From Liolophura sinensis (taxonomy: Eukaryota; Mollusca; Polyplacophora; Chitonida; Chitonidae): DNA of 64,000 nucleotides. The translations under genes were made by a program, and so were the position numbers. The notes beneath the pieces were generated by a model, which searched no databases, was not told where the DNA came from, and worked only from the letters and a program-made list of their open reading frames with translations. Positions 49,076 through 61,599 of the stretch are shown one piece after another (positions within the stretch are counted from its first letter, which is position 1; each line of letters opens with the position of its first letter). The DNA is taken from the NCBI RefSeq assembly GCF_032854445.1, contig NC_088302.1, forward strand, positions 2,232,001-2,296,000. Direction: 5' to 3'.

Positions 49076-50744
49076 CATTACACTTTACTCTATTGTTTAA
49101 ACGCAGGCATTCAGATCTGTACCGAAGGCAAAAGTAAGCATAATGGAGTGGTTTGTCTGTCAGAGAAAGTTACGTGTAAATGCTGAAGCCAGTAAATAAC
49201 TGATCACAGGTGAGATATATATCTAGAAAATGTACAATACACAGGAGTTAATGTATCCTCTAGCACTCATCTGCCTTCCTGTACAATTTCCCCTCCAGGG
49301 TTGCCGTATGTGATGTTACATGGAGTGAAGATGTGCACATGGTTACTCTATGTACAAGGCCCATTTCCTCCCGTATTAGGCTATATTGTTTGACATATTT
49401 AGACCTCCTTCATCTTGTGTACATTACAGTCCTTTACCATACGGAGAATGTACATAGGGCTGCAGCTCTACCTGTATACAGGAATCATAGGCCGGATAAA
49501 ATTAATACACTGTGTAGTCCTACTACTGCTGCTATGCTTCATATCAGACGTTTAGGTCTAGGTTAGCAAAAGTTGGGGACACTTGGGGAGTAGTGGTTGG
49601 TGGGTGTAATGTTAGAAAACAAGAACTCTGCGCTCATGTCATGTCTACATGTACGCCTGTTAGAAAGTCAGAATGCTTGCACTGTAAGCATGGACGTACA
49701 CGTGGAAAAAAACAGGTCTATCAACGGCCACCTTTTTATGTCGTGTTAATGAGTCAAGAGTTTGCATTATAGGCGTCCCACCCTGTATTAGCAGGACTTC
49801 AGTAACATTCTACATGTATGTGTATAGTAGTACATAGATGTAGTGTGCTTGACATAATGCCAAAGCATACATACCCCAAATATACTGGGAAGTCCCATGT
49901 TACACTACTGAGCCCGTTAGGGTTGTTACATGAGCATTATCATGTAACTCTGGCTCTCCGTCCTTCCGTTTGTCCGTTTTGCACTCCAAACCCCTTGAAA
50001 GGAATTTGTGCGGACATCAAGTGATGGTCATTGTTTATACTCACACATGTGCCTGTTGAACTTTTCAAAATAATACATTCATTTGCATATTAATCAGCTT
50101 AAATGTTCTAACTGTTATGACCAAAATATTCATGGTTGAGAGGAGTTCTGCAGTTGAACTGATATTTTCGCAAATGTTTTATTTGCCATTTTTGTAAGGT
50201 TATGGTATAAAAAGCCAAATGAGAGATTATTTGGAATGTATGCTTTGGCATATGTTAGGCTTTTGAGTTATCGGCAAGATGCTTCCACTCAGTCATATTG
50301 ATGGAGTGTGTGCCAATAATCAGTTTGGCACTGAAAGGAGCTCTGCAAGATTGAAAGAGGGTTTTGTGTTTTTAGAAATTCAGAAATGTATGTAACAAAA
50401 TCACCTGATACATAGATGTATACTAGCTGTGCTATGTGAATCATAAGTAACTTTTGTATGATGAAAAGGAGCTTGTTTTTTTCTTCATTTCTGCTTTGTT
50501 ACATTGTATGGTGAGGTTTATCAGAGATCTGTTGGAGATGTATTTACACGTATGCTCATCACTGCAGCAGAATTACATACATGATAATGAGAATTGTAAA
50601 TAATGCAACGCATGTACTTAGAAAATATTTATCATTTGATGTAAATATTTGTGTCCAAGGTTTGTTTCTCTCAAGTTTGTTGTCTAATAAATCCAATCTG
50701 TTACAAACATTCTGTGTGGTCTTTTCCCATTGTACATCTCAGCA
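49076..50744. other. Spacer or distal NFRKB 3' UTR
   Basis: AT-rich with many ACATGTA motifs. No gene or array recognised. Confidence 0.45.
50686..50691 (+). terminator. Possible NFRKB polyadenylation signal
   Basis: AATAAA at 50686-50691 lies 3.0 kb after the NFRKB stop and just before a 1.6-kb minisatellite. I noticed no other AATAAA in the interval, though I cannot exclude one. Variant signals could be used instead. Confidence 0.25.
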
Positions 50745-52350
50745 TGGAGAGACAGCCTACATTTACATGTAATCATGTGTATATCTCAGTGTGGACACAG
50801 CCTACATTTACATGTAATCATGTGTATATCTCAGTGTGGCGACAGCCTACATTTACATGTAATCATGTGTACATCTCAGTGTGGAGACACAGCCTACATT
50901 TACATGTAATCATGTGTACATCTCAGTGTGGAGACACAGCCTACATTTACATGTAATCGTGTACATCTCAGTGTGGAGAGACAGCCTACATTTACATGTA
51001 ATCATGTGTACATCTCAGTGTGGAGACACAGCCTACATTTACGTGTAATCATGTGTATATCTCAGTGTGGAGAGAGCCTACATTTACATGTAATCATGTG
51101 TATATCTCAGTGTGGAGACACAGCCTACATTTACATGTAATCATGTGTACATCTCAGTGTTGAGACACAGCCTACATTTACATGTAATCATGTGTACATC
51201 TCAGTGTGGAGACACAGCCTACATTTACATGTAATCATGTGTACATATCAGTGTGGAGACACAGCCTACATTTACGTGTAATCATGTGTACATCTCTGTG
51301 TGGAGACACAGCCTACATTTACGTGTAATCATGTGTATATCTCAGTGTGGAGACACAGCCTACATTTACATGTAATCATGTGTACATCTCAGTGTGGAGA
51401 CACAGCCTACATTTACATGTAATCATGTGTACATCTCAGTGTGGAGACACAGCCTACATTTACATGTAATCATGTGTACATATCAGTGTGGAGACACAGC
51501 CTACATTTACATGTAATCATGTGTACATCTCAGTGTGGAGACACAGCCTACATTTACATGTAATCATGTGTACATCTCAGTGTGGAGACACAGCCTACAT
51601 TTACATGTAATCGTGTACATCTCAGTGTGGAGAGACAGCCTACATTTACATGTAATCATGTGTACATCTCAGTGTGGAGACACAGCCTACATTTACATGT
51701 AATCATGTGTACATCTCAGTGTGGAGACACAGCCTACATTTACATGTAATCGTGTACATCTCAGTGTGGAGACACAGCCTACATTTACATGTAATCATGT
51801 GTACATCTCAGTGTGGAGACACAGCCTACATTTACGTGTAATCATGTGTACATCTCAGTGTGGAGACACAGCCTACATTTACATGTAATCATGTGTATAT
51901 CTCAGTGTGGAGACACAGCCTACATTTACATGTAATCATGTGTATATCTCAGTGTGGAGACAGCCTACATTTACATGTAATCATGTGTACATCTCAGTGT
52001 GGAGACACAGCCTACATTTACATGTAATCATGTGTACATATCAGTGTGGAGACACAGCCTACATTTACATGTAATCATGTGTACATCTCAGTGTGGAGAC
52101 ACAGCCTACATTTACATGTAATCGTGTACATCTCAGTGTGGAGACACAGCCTACATTTACATGTAATCATGTGTATATCTCAGTGTGGAGACACAGCCTA
52201 CATTTACATGTAATCATGTGTATATCTCAGTGTGGAGACAGCCTACATTTACATGTAATTATGTGTACATCTCAGTGTGGAGACACAGCCTACATTTACA
52301 TGTAATCATGTGTACATCTCAGTGTGGAGACACAGCCTACATTTACATGT
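50745..52350. repeat. 47-bp minisatellite, about 34 copies, 3' of NFRKB
   Basis: The unit is ACATCTCAGTGTGGAGACAC followed by AGCCTACATTTACATGTAATCATGTGT. Almost every copy holds the perfect palindrome TTACATGTAA. Copies differ by small indels and single substitutions. Confidence 0.96.
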
Positions 52351-52419
52351 ACATGTAATCATATGCTAATGTGTATGTGCTGGTTACATCCATAAGGTTC
52401 ACTGTAACTCTGAACAAAC

Positions 52420-52622
52420 TGATGAGGATGTCCGGTGACATCAGATGTGGATTTACGGTAACACCTGATGAGGATGTACGGTGACATCACGTGGATGTCT
52501 GGCGACATCTGATGAGGATGTCCGGTGACATCTGATGTGGATGTCTGGTGACACCTGATGGTGGGTGACATCTGATGTGGATGCCAGACAACGCCTAATG
52601 TGGATGTCCGGTGACATCTGTG
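52420..52622. repeat. Minisatellite of about 23-26 bp, 8 to 9 copies
   Basis: The unit is close to GATGTGGATGTCCGGTGACA followed by TCT, with several variants. Confidence 0.8.
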
Positions 52623-53205
52623 GGTGTTCATGCACTAATATGGTTCTACATGCGAGAGAAAATACCTTTCTTGGTACCTGTCTGCCTTACAACACCACAC
52701 ACAGTATAAACAAACACAAAAACTTTCAGCACAATGAGATGACTTTATACAGATGTTGAAATGAACACTAGTTTGATCAAGAAATTATAACCAGCTTTCG
52801 ACTGTACATATATAAACCTTGGCCTGTTGCCATTTATTAAAAATGTAAAATGGTTACATTAAAACCTTTGAGTAATTTCATACAAAAAATATAACACATA
52901 TAGGGTTGATTAAATAAATTTAAAAATGAATTACAATTTGAGCAAGCAACTGGTGTATAATTATATTATCTCGTCCATGTATCCATAAACCCCATCTATA
53001 TGTATATCCTAGTCCAGCATATCACCATATATACATTCATGTAGCACAGTTGCTATGACAACCACAACACATCCAGAATACAATGTTATTCATTAACAAG
53101 TTAGATAAGACTGGTATTAAGGTAAAATCTAAGGCTCTGCATTCTCTTTTTTTTTCTATGAATGCCATATTGTTGATGCAGAGTCAGCAATGGTTAAATG
53201 AAAAT
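52623..53205. other. Intergenic spacer
   Basis: Nothing recognised. Confidence 0.5.
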
Positions 53206-53210
53206 ACAAT

Positions 53211-53445
53211 TCTACAAACAGCCCATGAGAACCAGCTGGCTGCCCAGACAAACAGCCCGTGAGAACCAGCTGGCTGCCCAGACAAACAGCCCGTGAGAAC
53301 CAGCTGGCTGCCCAGACAAACAGCCCGTGAGAACCAGCTGGCTGCCCAGACAAACAGCCCATGAGAACCAGCTGGCTGCTCAGAAAAACAGCCCATGAGA
53401 ACCAGCTGGCTGCTCAGACAAACAGCCCATGAGAACCAGCTGGAT
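53211..53445. repeat. 34-bp minisatellite, 7 copies
   Basis: The unit is GAGAACCAGCTGGCTGCCCA followed by GACAAACAGCCCGT. Each copy holds the palindrome CAGCTG. Confidence 0.92.
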
Positions 53446-55490
53446 GGTGTTTTTTGTTTGCCCTGTGACATGAAACCTACCAAATTCACCTCTGTCGTAT
53501 TAGGAGCTCACTGTTAATAAATATGCTCCCATAAGAGGCTTGTACATGTATCTGGAAACTAACTTTCTGCAATTAAGTGATTCTGTCAGTTAAATATTAA
53601 GTCATTTCCTGTCATATGGTGTAGTGTTGCTACCCAAAAATGGTATAAACTATACATGAAAATGACAAGATGCACAAAAGTTATACGAAGTAACAAATGC
53701 TATGTACATGTAAACACTGTCGTTTGGCATAATTTAACTTTGTTTTTTTCACAAAAATAACTTTTTGCACTGGTAGTCAGTAAGTTTGTCAGTTAAATAC
53801 AAATAATCCCCTTGAATATAATCTCCTTATGATGATATGGAAAATCCACCTCCCAAGCTAACGGTGATACCTGACAAAATACAATTCCCTGCGTCATATT
53901 TCAAACCACTGGGCAAAAAAAAAAAATGATAATAATCATAATAAAATCTTTGGATCACTCTTAAATAACTAAGCTGAATTGAGGGGTGGTATTTAATGTA
54001 GCTGAATTGAGGGGTGGTATTTAATGTAGCTGAATTGAGGGGTGGTATTTAATGCCTTTTCTCTCATACACTGGAGCTACTGAAGAAGCTACATCAACAT
54101 GGAATTGTAGTTCTAAACATCTTACACACTCATCCTTACTGATTGTCATTCAGAAATTAAGATGTACACAAAAGCCCTGTCCAAGGTGAATTTCGTGATT
54201 GCATGCCGTTTGTAAAAGTGTTGTTCACTTTGATCCTAACAAAACCACATGTACATTATCCTCACATGCTTAAATGCTTACTTATCACACCTTCAACAGT
54301 TATAAATAAATTATTAGAGCTGTGAAAATGTTCTGAAAATACATTTACATAGATAGTTTGAAGGAATGTACATGGGGAGAAATTACAGTGACAGAATATT
54401 AACATTAAACCTTATAGAAAAATTGGTATTTCAAGATATAAAAGAAATCACATGATCCCTCTGGCATATCAGTGGAAATAATGGAAAGTATGAACTTCAG
54501 GCCATAAAAATAAAACATTATATCCTATATCCCAAGAATTTCAGAGACTGTGTATAATATAAAAATACTTACAATACCATAAATATTCATTACTTCAAGA
54601 TACACGATGGTAATCCAGGCACATTGGGGGGGGGGGAGCAAATTTAGCTTAAAGCTATTATGAGCTATTAAGAAACAATTGACAATTACAGCTAACAAAT
54701 CTTCAGGTGTACAATGGACATTTAACACTATGGTACAAGCTGGAGCAATGCCAATGCATCCTCCACTAAGGACGGTGAATAACAGAAAATGGAGATTTCA
54801 GGAGAGTAATACATGAACACCACCTTAAGCTGGACGTTTTACATGCCTAATGATATGCATTGGTAACCATCTACATGTATAGTGAAGATGAAGAAAGCAC
54901 ATGGACAAGCCAGGGGCAGCAGAACAACCTCAAGAGTGGAAGTGACTGTCCCAAAAGTGGGAGGGACTGTCTCAAAAGTGGGAGGGACTAAGTCTCAAAA
55001 CTAGGAGGGGCTAATTCTCAAGTTGGAAATGGTTCAGTAGCCTGCCTATGAAATGGTGACCCCTGAGGGCAATCAGTATTTTACTAGTAATGGGACATAC
55101 AATACACTACAACTACACTACACATTATATATCATAAATATTTGTCCATGAATGACTGACTATTGCTTACTGCCACATCAGCAATATTTCAGCCATATTG
55201 TGGCAACATTTGTCCATGTACTTGATATGTGTTAATATGTATAATATTAAACTACTTTTTACAAAAAGGTACAATCTGCACTTCAGGACAGGGCAGAAAT
55301 ACAAATATGAAAAAGAGTATAAAAGAAATTCATTCTTGATACACTGAAGGGTCATACATATACATGTACTAGAGAAAATTACCTTAGAACACATAATAAT
55401 ACAGCTCATACAGCTGGACATATAGGGCCTACTTATGCATCAGGACATAAAGTCTACAGATGAAGAATCAACTGATGCACCGGGACAAAA
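53446..55490. other. Intergenic spacer
   Basis: AT-rich. Contains three copies of a 28-bp repeat (AGCTGAATTGAGGGGTGGTA core) at 53975-54055 and a short GTGGGAGGGACTGTCTCAAA repeat at 54945-55020. No gene recognised. Confidence 0.5.
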
Positions 55491-55499
55491 AGTAAACCG

Positions 55500-56740
55500 A
55501 TGCGTCAGGATAATGTCAACTGATGTAGAGCCAACTGATGCATCAGGACAGATGTAGAGCCAACTGATGCATCAGGACAGATGTAGAGCCAACTGATGCA
55601 TCAGGACAGATGTAGAGCCAACTGATGCATCAGGACAGATGTAGAACCAACTGAGGCATCAGAACAGATGTAGAGCCAACTGAGGCATCAGGACAGATGT
55701 AGAACCAACTGAGGCATCAGAACAGATGTAGAACCAACTGAGGCATCAGGACAGATGTAGAGCCAACTGATGCATCAGGACAGATGTAGAGCCAACTGAG
55801 GCATCAGGACAGCTGTAGAGCCAACTGATGCATCAGGACAGATGTAGAACCAACTGATGCATCAGGGCAGATGTAGAGCCAACTGATGCATCAGGACAGA
55901 TGTTGAGCCAACTGATGCATCAGGACAGATGTAGAGCCAACTGATGCATCAGGACAGATGTAGAACCAAATGAGGCATCAAGACGAATTTAGAGCCAACT
56001 GAGGCATCAGGATATAACGTCTTACTGATCTAGAACCAACTAGAACCAACTCATGTAGAACCAATTGATGCATTGGTACATAAACAATCAAATCTTATAA
56101 AACCAAATAATGCATAGATATACAGAACCAACGGATGTATCAGGACATACAGGTACATAACCAAATGATGCATCTGGATTTTGTCATAGACCCAACTGAT
56201 GCATCAGAACTCAGAGCCAACTGAGGCATCAGGACTCATAGACCCAACTGATGCATCAGGACTCGTAGATCCAACTGGTTCATCAGGACTCACAGACCCA
56301 ACTGATGCATCAGGACTCATAGACCCAACTGATGCATCAGGACTCAGAGCCAACTGATGCATCAGGACTCATAGACCCAACTGATGCATCAGGACTCAGA
56401 GCCAACTGAGGCATCAGGACTCATAGACCCAACTGATGCATCAGGACTCATAGACCCAACTGATGCATCAGGACTCATAGACCCAACTGATGCATCAGGA
56501 CTCATAGACCAACTGATGTATCAGGACTCACAGAACCAACTGATGCATCAGGACTCATAGACCCAACTGATGCATCAGGACTCATAGACCCAACTGATGT
56601 ATCAGGACTCACAGAACCAACTGATGCATCAGGACTCATAGACCCAACTGATGCATCAGGACTCACAGACCCAACTGATGCATCAGGACTCACAAAACCA
56701 ACTGATGCATCAGGACTTATAGAGCTAACCGATACCTGAA
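55500..56740. repeat. 27-28-bp minisatellite at the Ly6 gene 3' end, about 44 copies
   Basis: The left part has the unit CCAACTGATGCATCAGGACA plus GATGTAGAG; the right part has CCAACTGATGCATCAGGACT plus CATAGAC. Most copies hold the perfect palindrome TGATGCATCA. The array ends 2 bp from the Ly6 stop codon, so on the minus strand it would form the 3' UTR. Confidence 0.95.
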
Positions 56741-56742
56741 CG

Positions 56743-59354
56743 CTATGATGCACAGAACCAACTGAGGCAGGTCAGGCAGAGTAACAGCACCATGGTGACA
56801 CTGATAGGAGCGGCTGTATTACACAAGTCTCTAGTACATGCACATGCCTCTCCGTCTATCCCATTTCTGTAGGCTGACTGACAGCCATTGGAATCATACT
56901 CCAGTGAACAGTAACGGTGCACTTCAGGACTTTTAACAACACCAGCTGTGAACATAAACAATACAAAGGTTAGCAAATCACATATTTATAAGATTTAAAA
57001 TCATCATTTACTTGTTAGTTTTAATACACCTGGAATAGTTTGGGGCTTTGAGCACCCAACAGCTTGGGAATGCAAATGTTTTCCGGAAATTTCTCAAATA
57101 TGGCCCTCAATCAATTGGAAGACAGCGCAACTTAGGAAGTGGCTGGACACCGCTAAAAATGATACTTGTGCTGGCTTATATCTGCATATATCATATATAT
57201 GTATGTGATGCAAAGTGCCAACATGAGCTTGCCAATAGCTGCATATATCATATACTTGTATGTGATGCGAAGTGCCAACATGATCTTGCCAATAGCTGCA
57301 TATATCATATACATGTATGTCATAAGTAGTGCCAATGTGAGTTTGCCTATAGCTGCATATATCATATACATGTATGTGATGGGTAGTGCCAATGTGAGCT
57401 TGTCTACAGCTGCATATATCATATACATGTATGTGATGGGTAGTGCCAAAGTGAGCTTGCCTACAGCTGCATGTATCATGCACATGTATGTGATGGGTAG
57501 TGCCAACATGAGCTTGCCTATGGCTGCATATATCATATACTTGTGTGTGATGGGTAGTGCCAATGTGAGCTTGCCTACAGCTGCATATATCATGTACATG
57601 TATGTGATGGGTAGTGCCAAAGTGAGCTTGCCTAGAGTTGCATATATCATACACATGTATGTGATGGGTAGTGCCAATGTGAGCTTGCCTACAGCTGCAT
57701 ATATAATACACATGTATGTGATGGGTGGTGCCAAAGTGAGCTTGCCCATGGCTGCATATATCAAGCACATGTATGTGATTGGTAGTGCCAAAGTGAGCTT
57801 GCCCACAGCTGCATATATCATGCACATGTATGTGATGGGTAGTGCCAACGTGAGCTTGCCTATAGCTGCATACATGTATATCATGCGCCTGTGCCACTCC
57901 CAATGATCACTTTACATCACTATCACCGCCAGCACTATTCACTGGGGTCATGGTGATGAGGCAGGAGTGATGTCAAAAAACACCCAAACTATCTCACTGT
58001 TTGTTTCTAATAATATTTTATACATATGTATTCTCTAAATGTACAGAGTGTACAACATAATTCTAACCAATGCCTGAAACGATTATCTTGAAGAATGTGG
58101 CTTAAATAGTTTCACGTGCGAACACCAGAGATTAGGTCTAAACATGTGTTTATTTATTTATTTGTTTGATTGGTGTTTACGCCGTACTCAAGAATATTTC
58201 CCCTATACGACGGAGGCCAGCATTATGGTGGGAGGAAACCGGGCAGAGCCCGGGCGAAACCCACAACCATCCGCAGGTTGCTGCCAGACCTTCCCACTTA
58301 CGACCGGAGAAGCCAGCATGAGCTGGACTTGAACTCACAGCGACCGCATTGGTGAGAGACTCCTGGGTCATTACGCTGTGCTAGCACGTTAACCAACTGA
58401 GAATAAACATGTGTACATGTAGGTGTATCAAAGACACTCCAACGGTCAAGCACGCCATGTCTAGTTTCAGGGATGTAAAGCAAGTGTAGAGAGTGGTGCA
58501 TGCACTTTGAGCAGTATATATATATATAAGCAAAGAGTGATTCTTGATATTGCTGAGGTGACATTGCTGGCTAACTCACATCCTCTAAATCCTCGGAATT
58601 TAATACAGCGTGAACCTGAAGGACAGTTAGATGCATCGGATGGCAACACGCGGAAACGGTCTCCGCAGTCTGGCGATTCCATGGAATCACATACATAGCA
58701 GCGCAATGTCAACACTAAAACAAAAAGAACATTTTGAGAAGATACAAGTAACAATTTGACAGAGTTTATCATAATACCTGTGAAAGTATTCAAGGCTTAT
58801 TAGTACAAGAATATAGCCCACGTTATCAACTGCATTAGTCTCAGACATTGGCTTAAGCCTAACTCAACAACTTTAAATGTACCATCGTTACCTCCATAAT
58901 ATATATTTCTGACATGACAGACACGGTAAATATCACAACGTTAAATTAGGGCGGAGCTCAATTATCTCGCTGAATTAGATTAGTCCACATTAATAAGTCC
59001 ATTTAGATGTACTCTTTTTTTTAATTCTGACGTTCATCGTGTTACCATGGCAGACTTTTACAATAGCACACTGAGTACATGAACATGTAGATGGGCTAAG
59101 GCCATATGAGAGGGTGTTTTTGGGAGGGCGTGGGAAGTAAGGCTAACATTAGCATCTTACTTTTTTTAGAACAGAAACAGTGTAATCTAAACAATTTAAA
59201 CATTATGAACAACAACAACACTCAATGCTAAATCGTGTATCGCTAGAACCATTACCATGACTTTGTACACACATTACTTACCAGGTGGAGCAAACAAGAT
59301 ACAAAACAAAACACCCGCCGTGCATAAAACTGTGTAACAGCCAATTTGAACCAT
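56743..59354 (-). CDS. Ly6/uPAR-domain GPI-anchored surface protein (3 exons, 136 aa)
   Basis: Exons on the minus strand: 59354-59282, 58714-58580, 56945-56743; phases 1 and 1 join correctly. Residues 1 to about 28 form a hydrophobic signal peptide. The mature domain begins CYVCDS and carries ten cysteines in the Ly6 order, including CPSGSRC, RYC, a GC in the middle loop, and the closing CACTRDLCN. The last 18 or so residues are a hydrophobic GPI-attachment signal (VTMVLLLCLTCLSWF). The exon-2 donor is GTGAGT at 58579; reading through it gives an alternative frame with no Ly6 ending, so the splice is preferred. Family knowledge: such proteins include Drosophila Quiver/Sleepless-like channel modulators and many snail and bivalve paralogues of unknown role. 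Orthology cannot be assigned. The stop codon abuts a 27-bp minisatellite that would form the 3' UTR, and intron 2 holds a SINE and a 60-bp array. Confidence 0.9.
57165..57890. repeat. 60-bp minisatellite, 12 copies, Ly6 gene intron 2
   Basis: The unit is GCCAATGTGAGCTTGCCTAC, AGCTGCATATATCATACACA and TGTATGTGATGGGTAGT. The 60-bp period gives open frames of over 240 codons on both strands that are not supported as genes. Confidence 0.95.
57900..58149. other. Ly6 gene intron 2, unique part
   Basis: No feature recognised. The last 11 bp form the left target-site duplication of the following SINE. Confidence 0.5.
58150..58403 (-). mobile_element. Full-length V-SINE-like element with target-site duplication
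   Basis: On the minus strand: CTCAGTTGGTTAACGTGCTA (A-box region), TGTGAGTTCAAGTCCAGCTC (B-box region), GGGCTCTGCCCGGTTTCCTC (V-like domain) and an A/T-rich tail. Flanked by the 11-bp direct repeat TAAACATGTGT (58139-58149 and 58404-58414). Lies in intron 2 of the Ly6 gene. Confidence 0.92.
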
Positions 59355-59992
59355 TCTGACAGATTTAACACAAATTCAGAGAAGGCAATCACTGGAGGCG
59401 GGCCTCATTTCTGGGGATGCACCACCAATAAAGGGAGATAACTTGCACCAGTCAACACAAACTAACGACTCCGACTGTAGCGGATGGGCCTTAGTGCTAT
59501 TGTTTTTTTAGTGGGGTGGGCAGGTGGAGGACTGATCCGCGGAAGGAAATGAAAAACAAGGTCTTTCTGCAAAAAACATTTGCAGATAATGATTTTGTTT
59601 TTGTTTCTTTTCTTTTTTATGTGGGGGGGGGGGGGGGGGGGGGGATGGGGATGGGGGACTAAAGTTGGGAGAACAGAGTAGCAGAAAGCAAATTTGCAGT
59701 TAAACCTTGTCTGTCTCATCCCAACATGCACTTGCAATGGACATTGTTACGACATTATTGCAATGCTGTAACTAAAACTAAAAGTGTATACTGCACCGAT
59801 TGTTAGCGCGATGCAGCACAAACTGCCCCGCCCAAGTTTCTTGGGTGGATTGTGTTGAAGTAGAGGTGCACCTGCCCGAAGGTTGTCACGTGAGAACTCT
59901 TCCCTATTCTAGCAGTACTGTACCATATAAAACTTCTACGGTAGCTAGGGAAGACGTCACATATCTGCGATTACTGACTCACTACGACCATT
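59355..59992. promoter_or_regulatory. Interval upstream of the Ly6 gene, possibly a bidirectional promoter
   Basis: Contains a G homopolymer of about 23 at 59622-59644 and, toward the right, CACGTG, TATAAAA and GACGTCAC at 59887-59960. The last three suit a plus-strand start near 59960. A TATA box for the Ly6 gene was not identified. Confidence 0.4.
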
Positions 59993-60115
59993 ATGGTTGA
60001 CGGAAACGAATGTCTGTTTGGACGCCTAGATTTAGTTTCTTTGAATAATAGTTCATTGTTGCTTTCATCGGCGCGGTTGGCTGATCACATGCAGTTGCAA
60101 CATGTGTATAGGCTT
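59993..60115 (+). CDS. Candidate first coding exon of an unrecognised gene
   Basis: An ATG at 59993 opens 41 codons (beginning MVDGNECLFGRLDLVSLNNS) that end in phase 0 at a good donor, CTT followed by GTAAGT at 60116. Upstream lie an E-box CACGTG (59887-59892), a TATAAAA box (59926-59932) and a CRE-like GACGTCAC (59953-59960). The exon is divergent from the Ly6 gene, whose ATG is 0.6 kb away. The composition looks protein-like and is free of the local repeats, but I do not recognise the family and found no following exon in the remaining 3.9 kb. A chance open frame next to a promoter remains possible. Confidence 0.35.
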
Positions 60116-61599
60116 GTAAGTCCATTTTATCCAAAATACAGGAAGTCGACATTTGGTGTGGGCTTCCAAACCTGCATATATGTGGTAACATAGGTGTATA
60201 TACCGGGTGTCGAGATTTTGAGAATAGTTATAAATCTTGATAACAAAAATGGACAAATATATGTGTCCATATATGTTTACCTCGCGTTTTATACACGCCT
60301 AATGCATGTCTCCAGGAATTGCATACCGTATTTCCTCTAAAATTTGGGACACCTGGTCTGCTCATTTTTAGTAAATATATATGTAATCCTAGCAGGAATA
60401 TTGTTTCCTTTTTTTTCTCGATTGGTTACACAATCTAATGAACAAGACACTCATATCTTTACTTTGCCAAAAGGCTGGTAATTAAAGAAGTGTGGTAGGC
60501 CTATTTTACTTTTAGTACTACTAATATCTGCCCTAACTTTTAAACCCTAATACCGCATGATTTTAGCTACTAAAAATCGTCCAAATCGCACAGCCGGCTG
60601 TGTAAGGCCAGGTTTTTGGGACCCAACACGCCTATAGAACTTGGGTAGAGGTTCCTCTTATATCACCCCAACATTTAGCAATCAGAAATCATCAAAATGC
60701 ATCTTGTGTTATGTATAAACGCCTATAGACGGCCATAGACTCTCGCCTATTCAGCTGCCTCACGACCCCCAAACTATTTGGCGTGCCGCCGAAAGGCCTA
60801 TTTATTCCGCCTTCCCACCACGATTTAGTTACCGGTACTAAAAATTGTCGCAGACCAAAGCTTCCAAGCTGTATAGGCGGCCCATGGTTGTATTTGGAAT
60901 ACAACGATGTATTTGGAATACAACGGTGTAGAAATTCCCGTAGGTTCCCGTAGTTTTTGTTTTTTTTTCAATTACCCATTCTTCACATCAGACAATCAAC
61001 GTGATAAGCATAAATACGTAGTCTTGTTCCTCTACTTAAGAACACCTATACCGTCTCTTCCCAACTTCGGCGTCCCGTGCCCTCTGCACCCGCAATCAAA
61101 GAGTAAATAATATATATATTTCATTTAACGACAATTTACAAAGTAGTATGCATCGTACACGACTTGGATACTGATTTGAATTCATTCGAAATTTTACCGG
61201 AAAAGTCTTAACAATTTTATTTGTATTAGCAGAGATATCCCTCCACTTATAGTCAGCAAAACGTAAACAAAACGTCCGATTTAGTGTACTAGTATTCGGA
61301 TACTGAAAATTTAAATGTACTAGAGGACTAGGCCTACTGTGTTCCCGTATCCCGAATAGACGACTCGACAGTGAAAGTCTATGCGAGGAAAAACTTTAAA
61401 TGTTTGTCATTTCTGAATATGAAATAATGGATATAATATCTACCACTGAATTAAACAAAGCAGTTGGTAATGATTAATGATAAGCCGTCCACTGATCAAA
61501 GCCACTCCCAGCAGCATATCGTAAACCACTAAAATACCATTTCAATATGTCCCTGAGGAGTAAGTAATTCCCTAGATGTTGAAAACCCGCAAACGTTAC
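60116..61599. other. Right-hand non-coding region
   Basis: No supported exon. Between 60560 and 60960 two diverged blocks share a TACTAAAAAT.GTC-like core followed by a CTGTGTAAGGC- or CTGTATAGGCG-like stretch, suggesting an old duplication or unknown repeat. Confidence 0.4.

Noticed and set aside
57094..57906. Frames of 243 to 269 codons on both strands in the Ly6 intron
   Set aside because: Product of the 60-bp tandem repeat; no signal peptide, domain or splice context.
58467..58793. Single-exon version of the Ly6 protein reading through the GTGAGT donor
   Set aside because: The read-through tail lacks the C-terminal cysteines and GPI signal that exon 56945-56743 supplies in phase.
60692..60904. 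70-codon minus-strand frame
   Set aside because: Overlaps a diverged internal duplication and matches no family I know.
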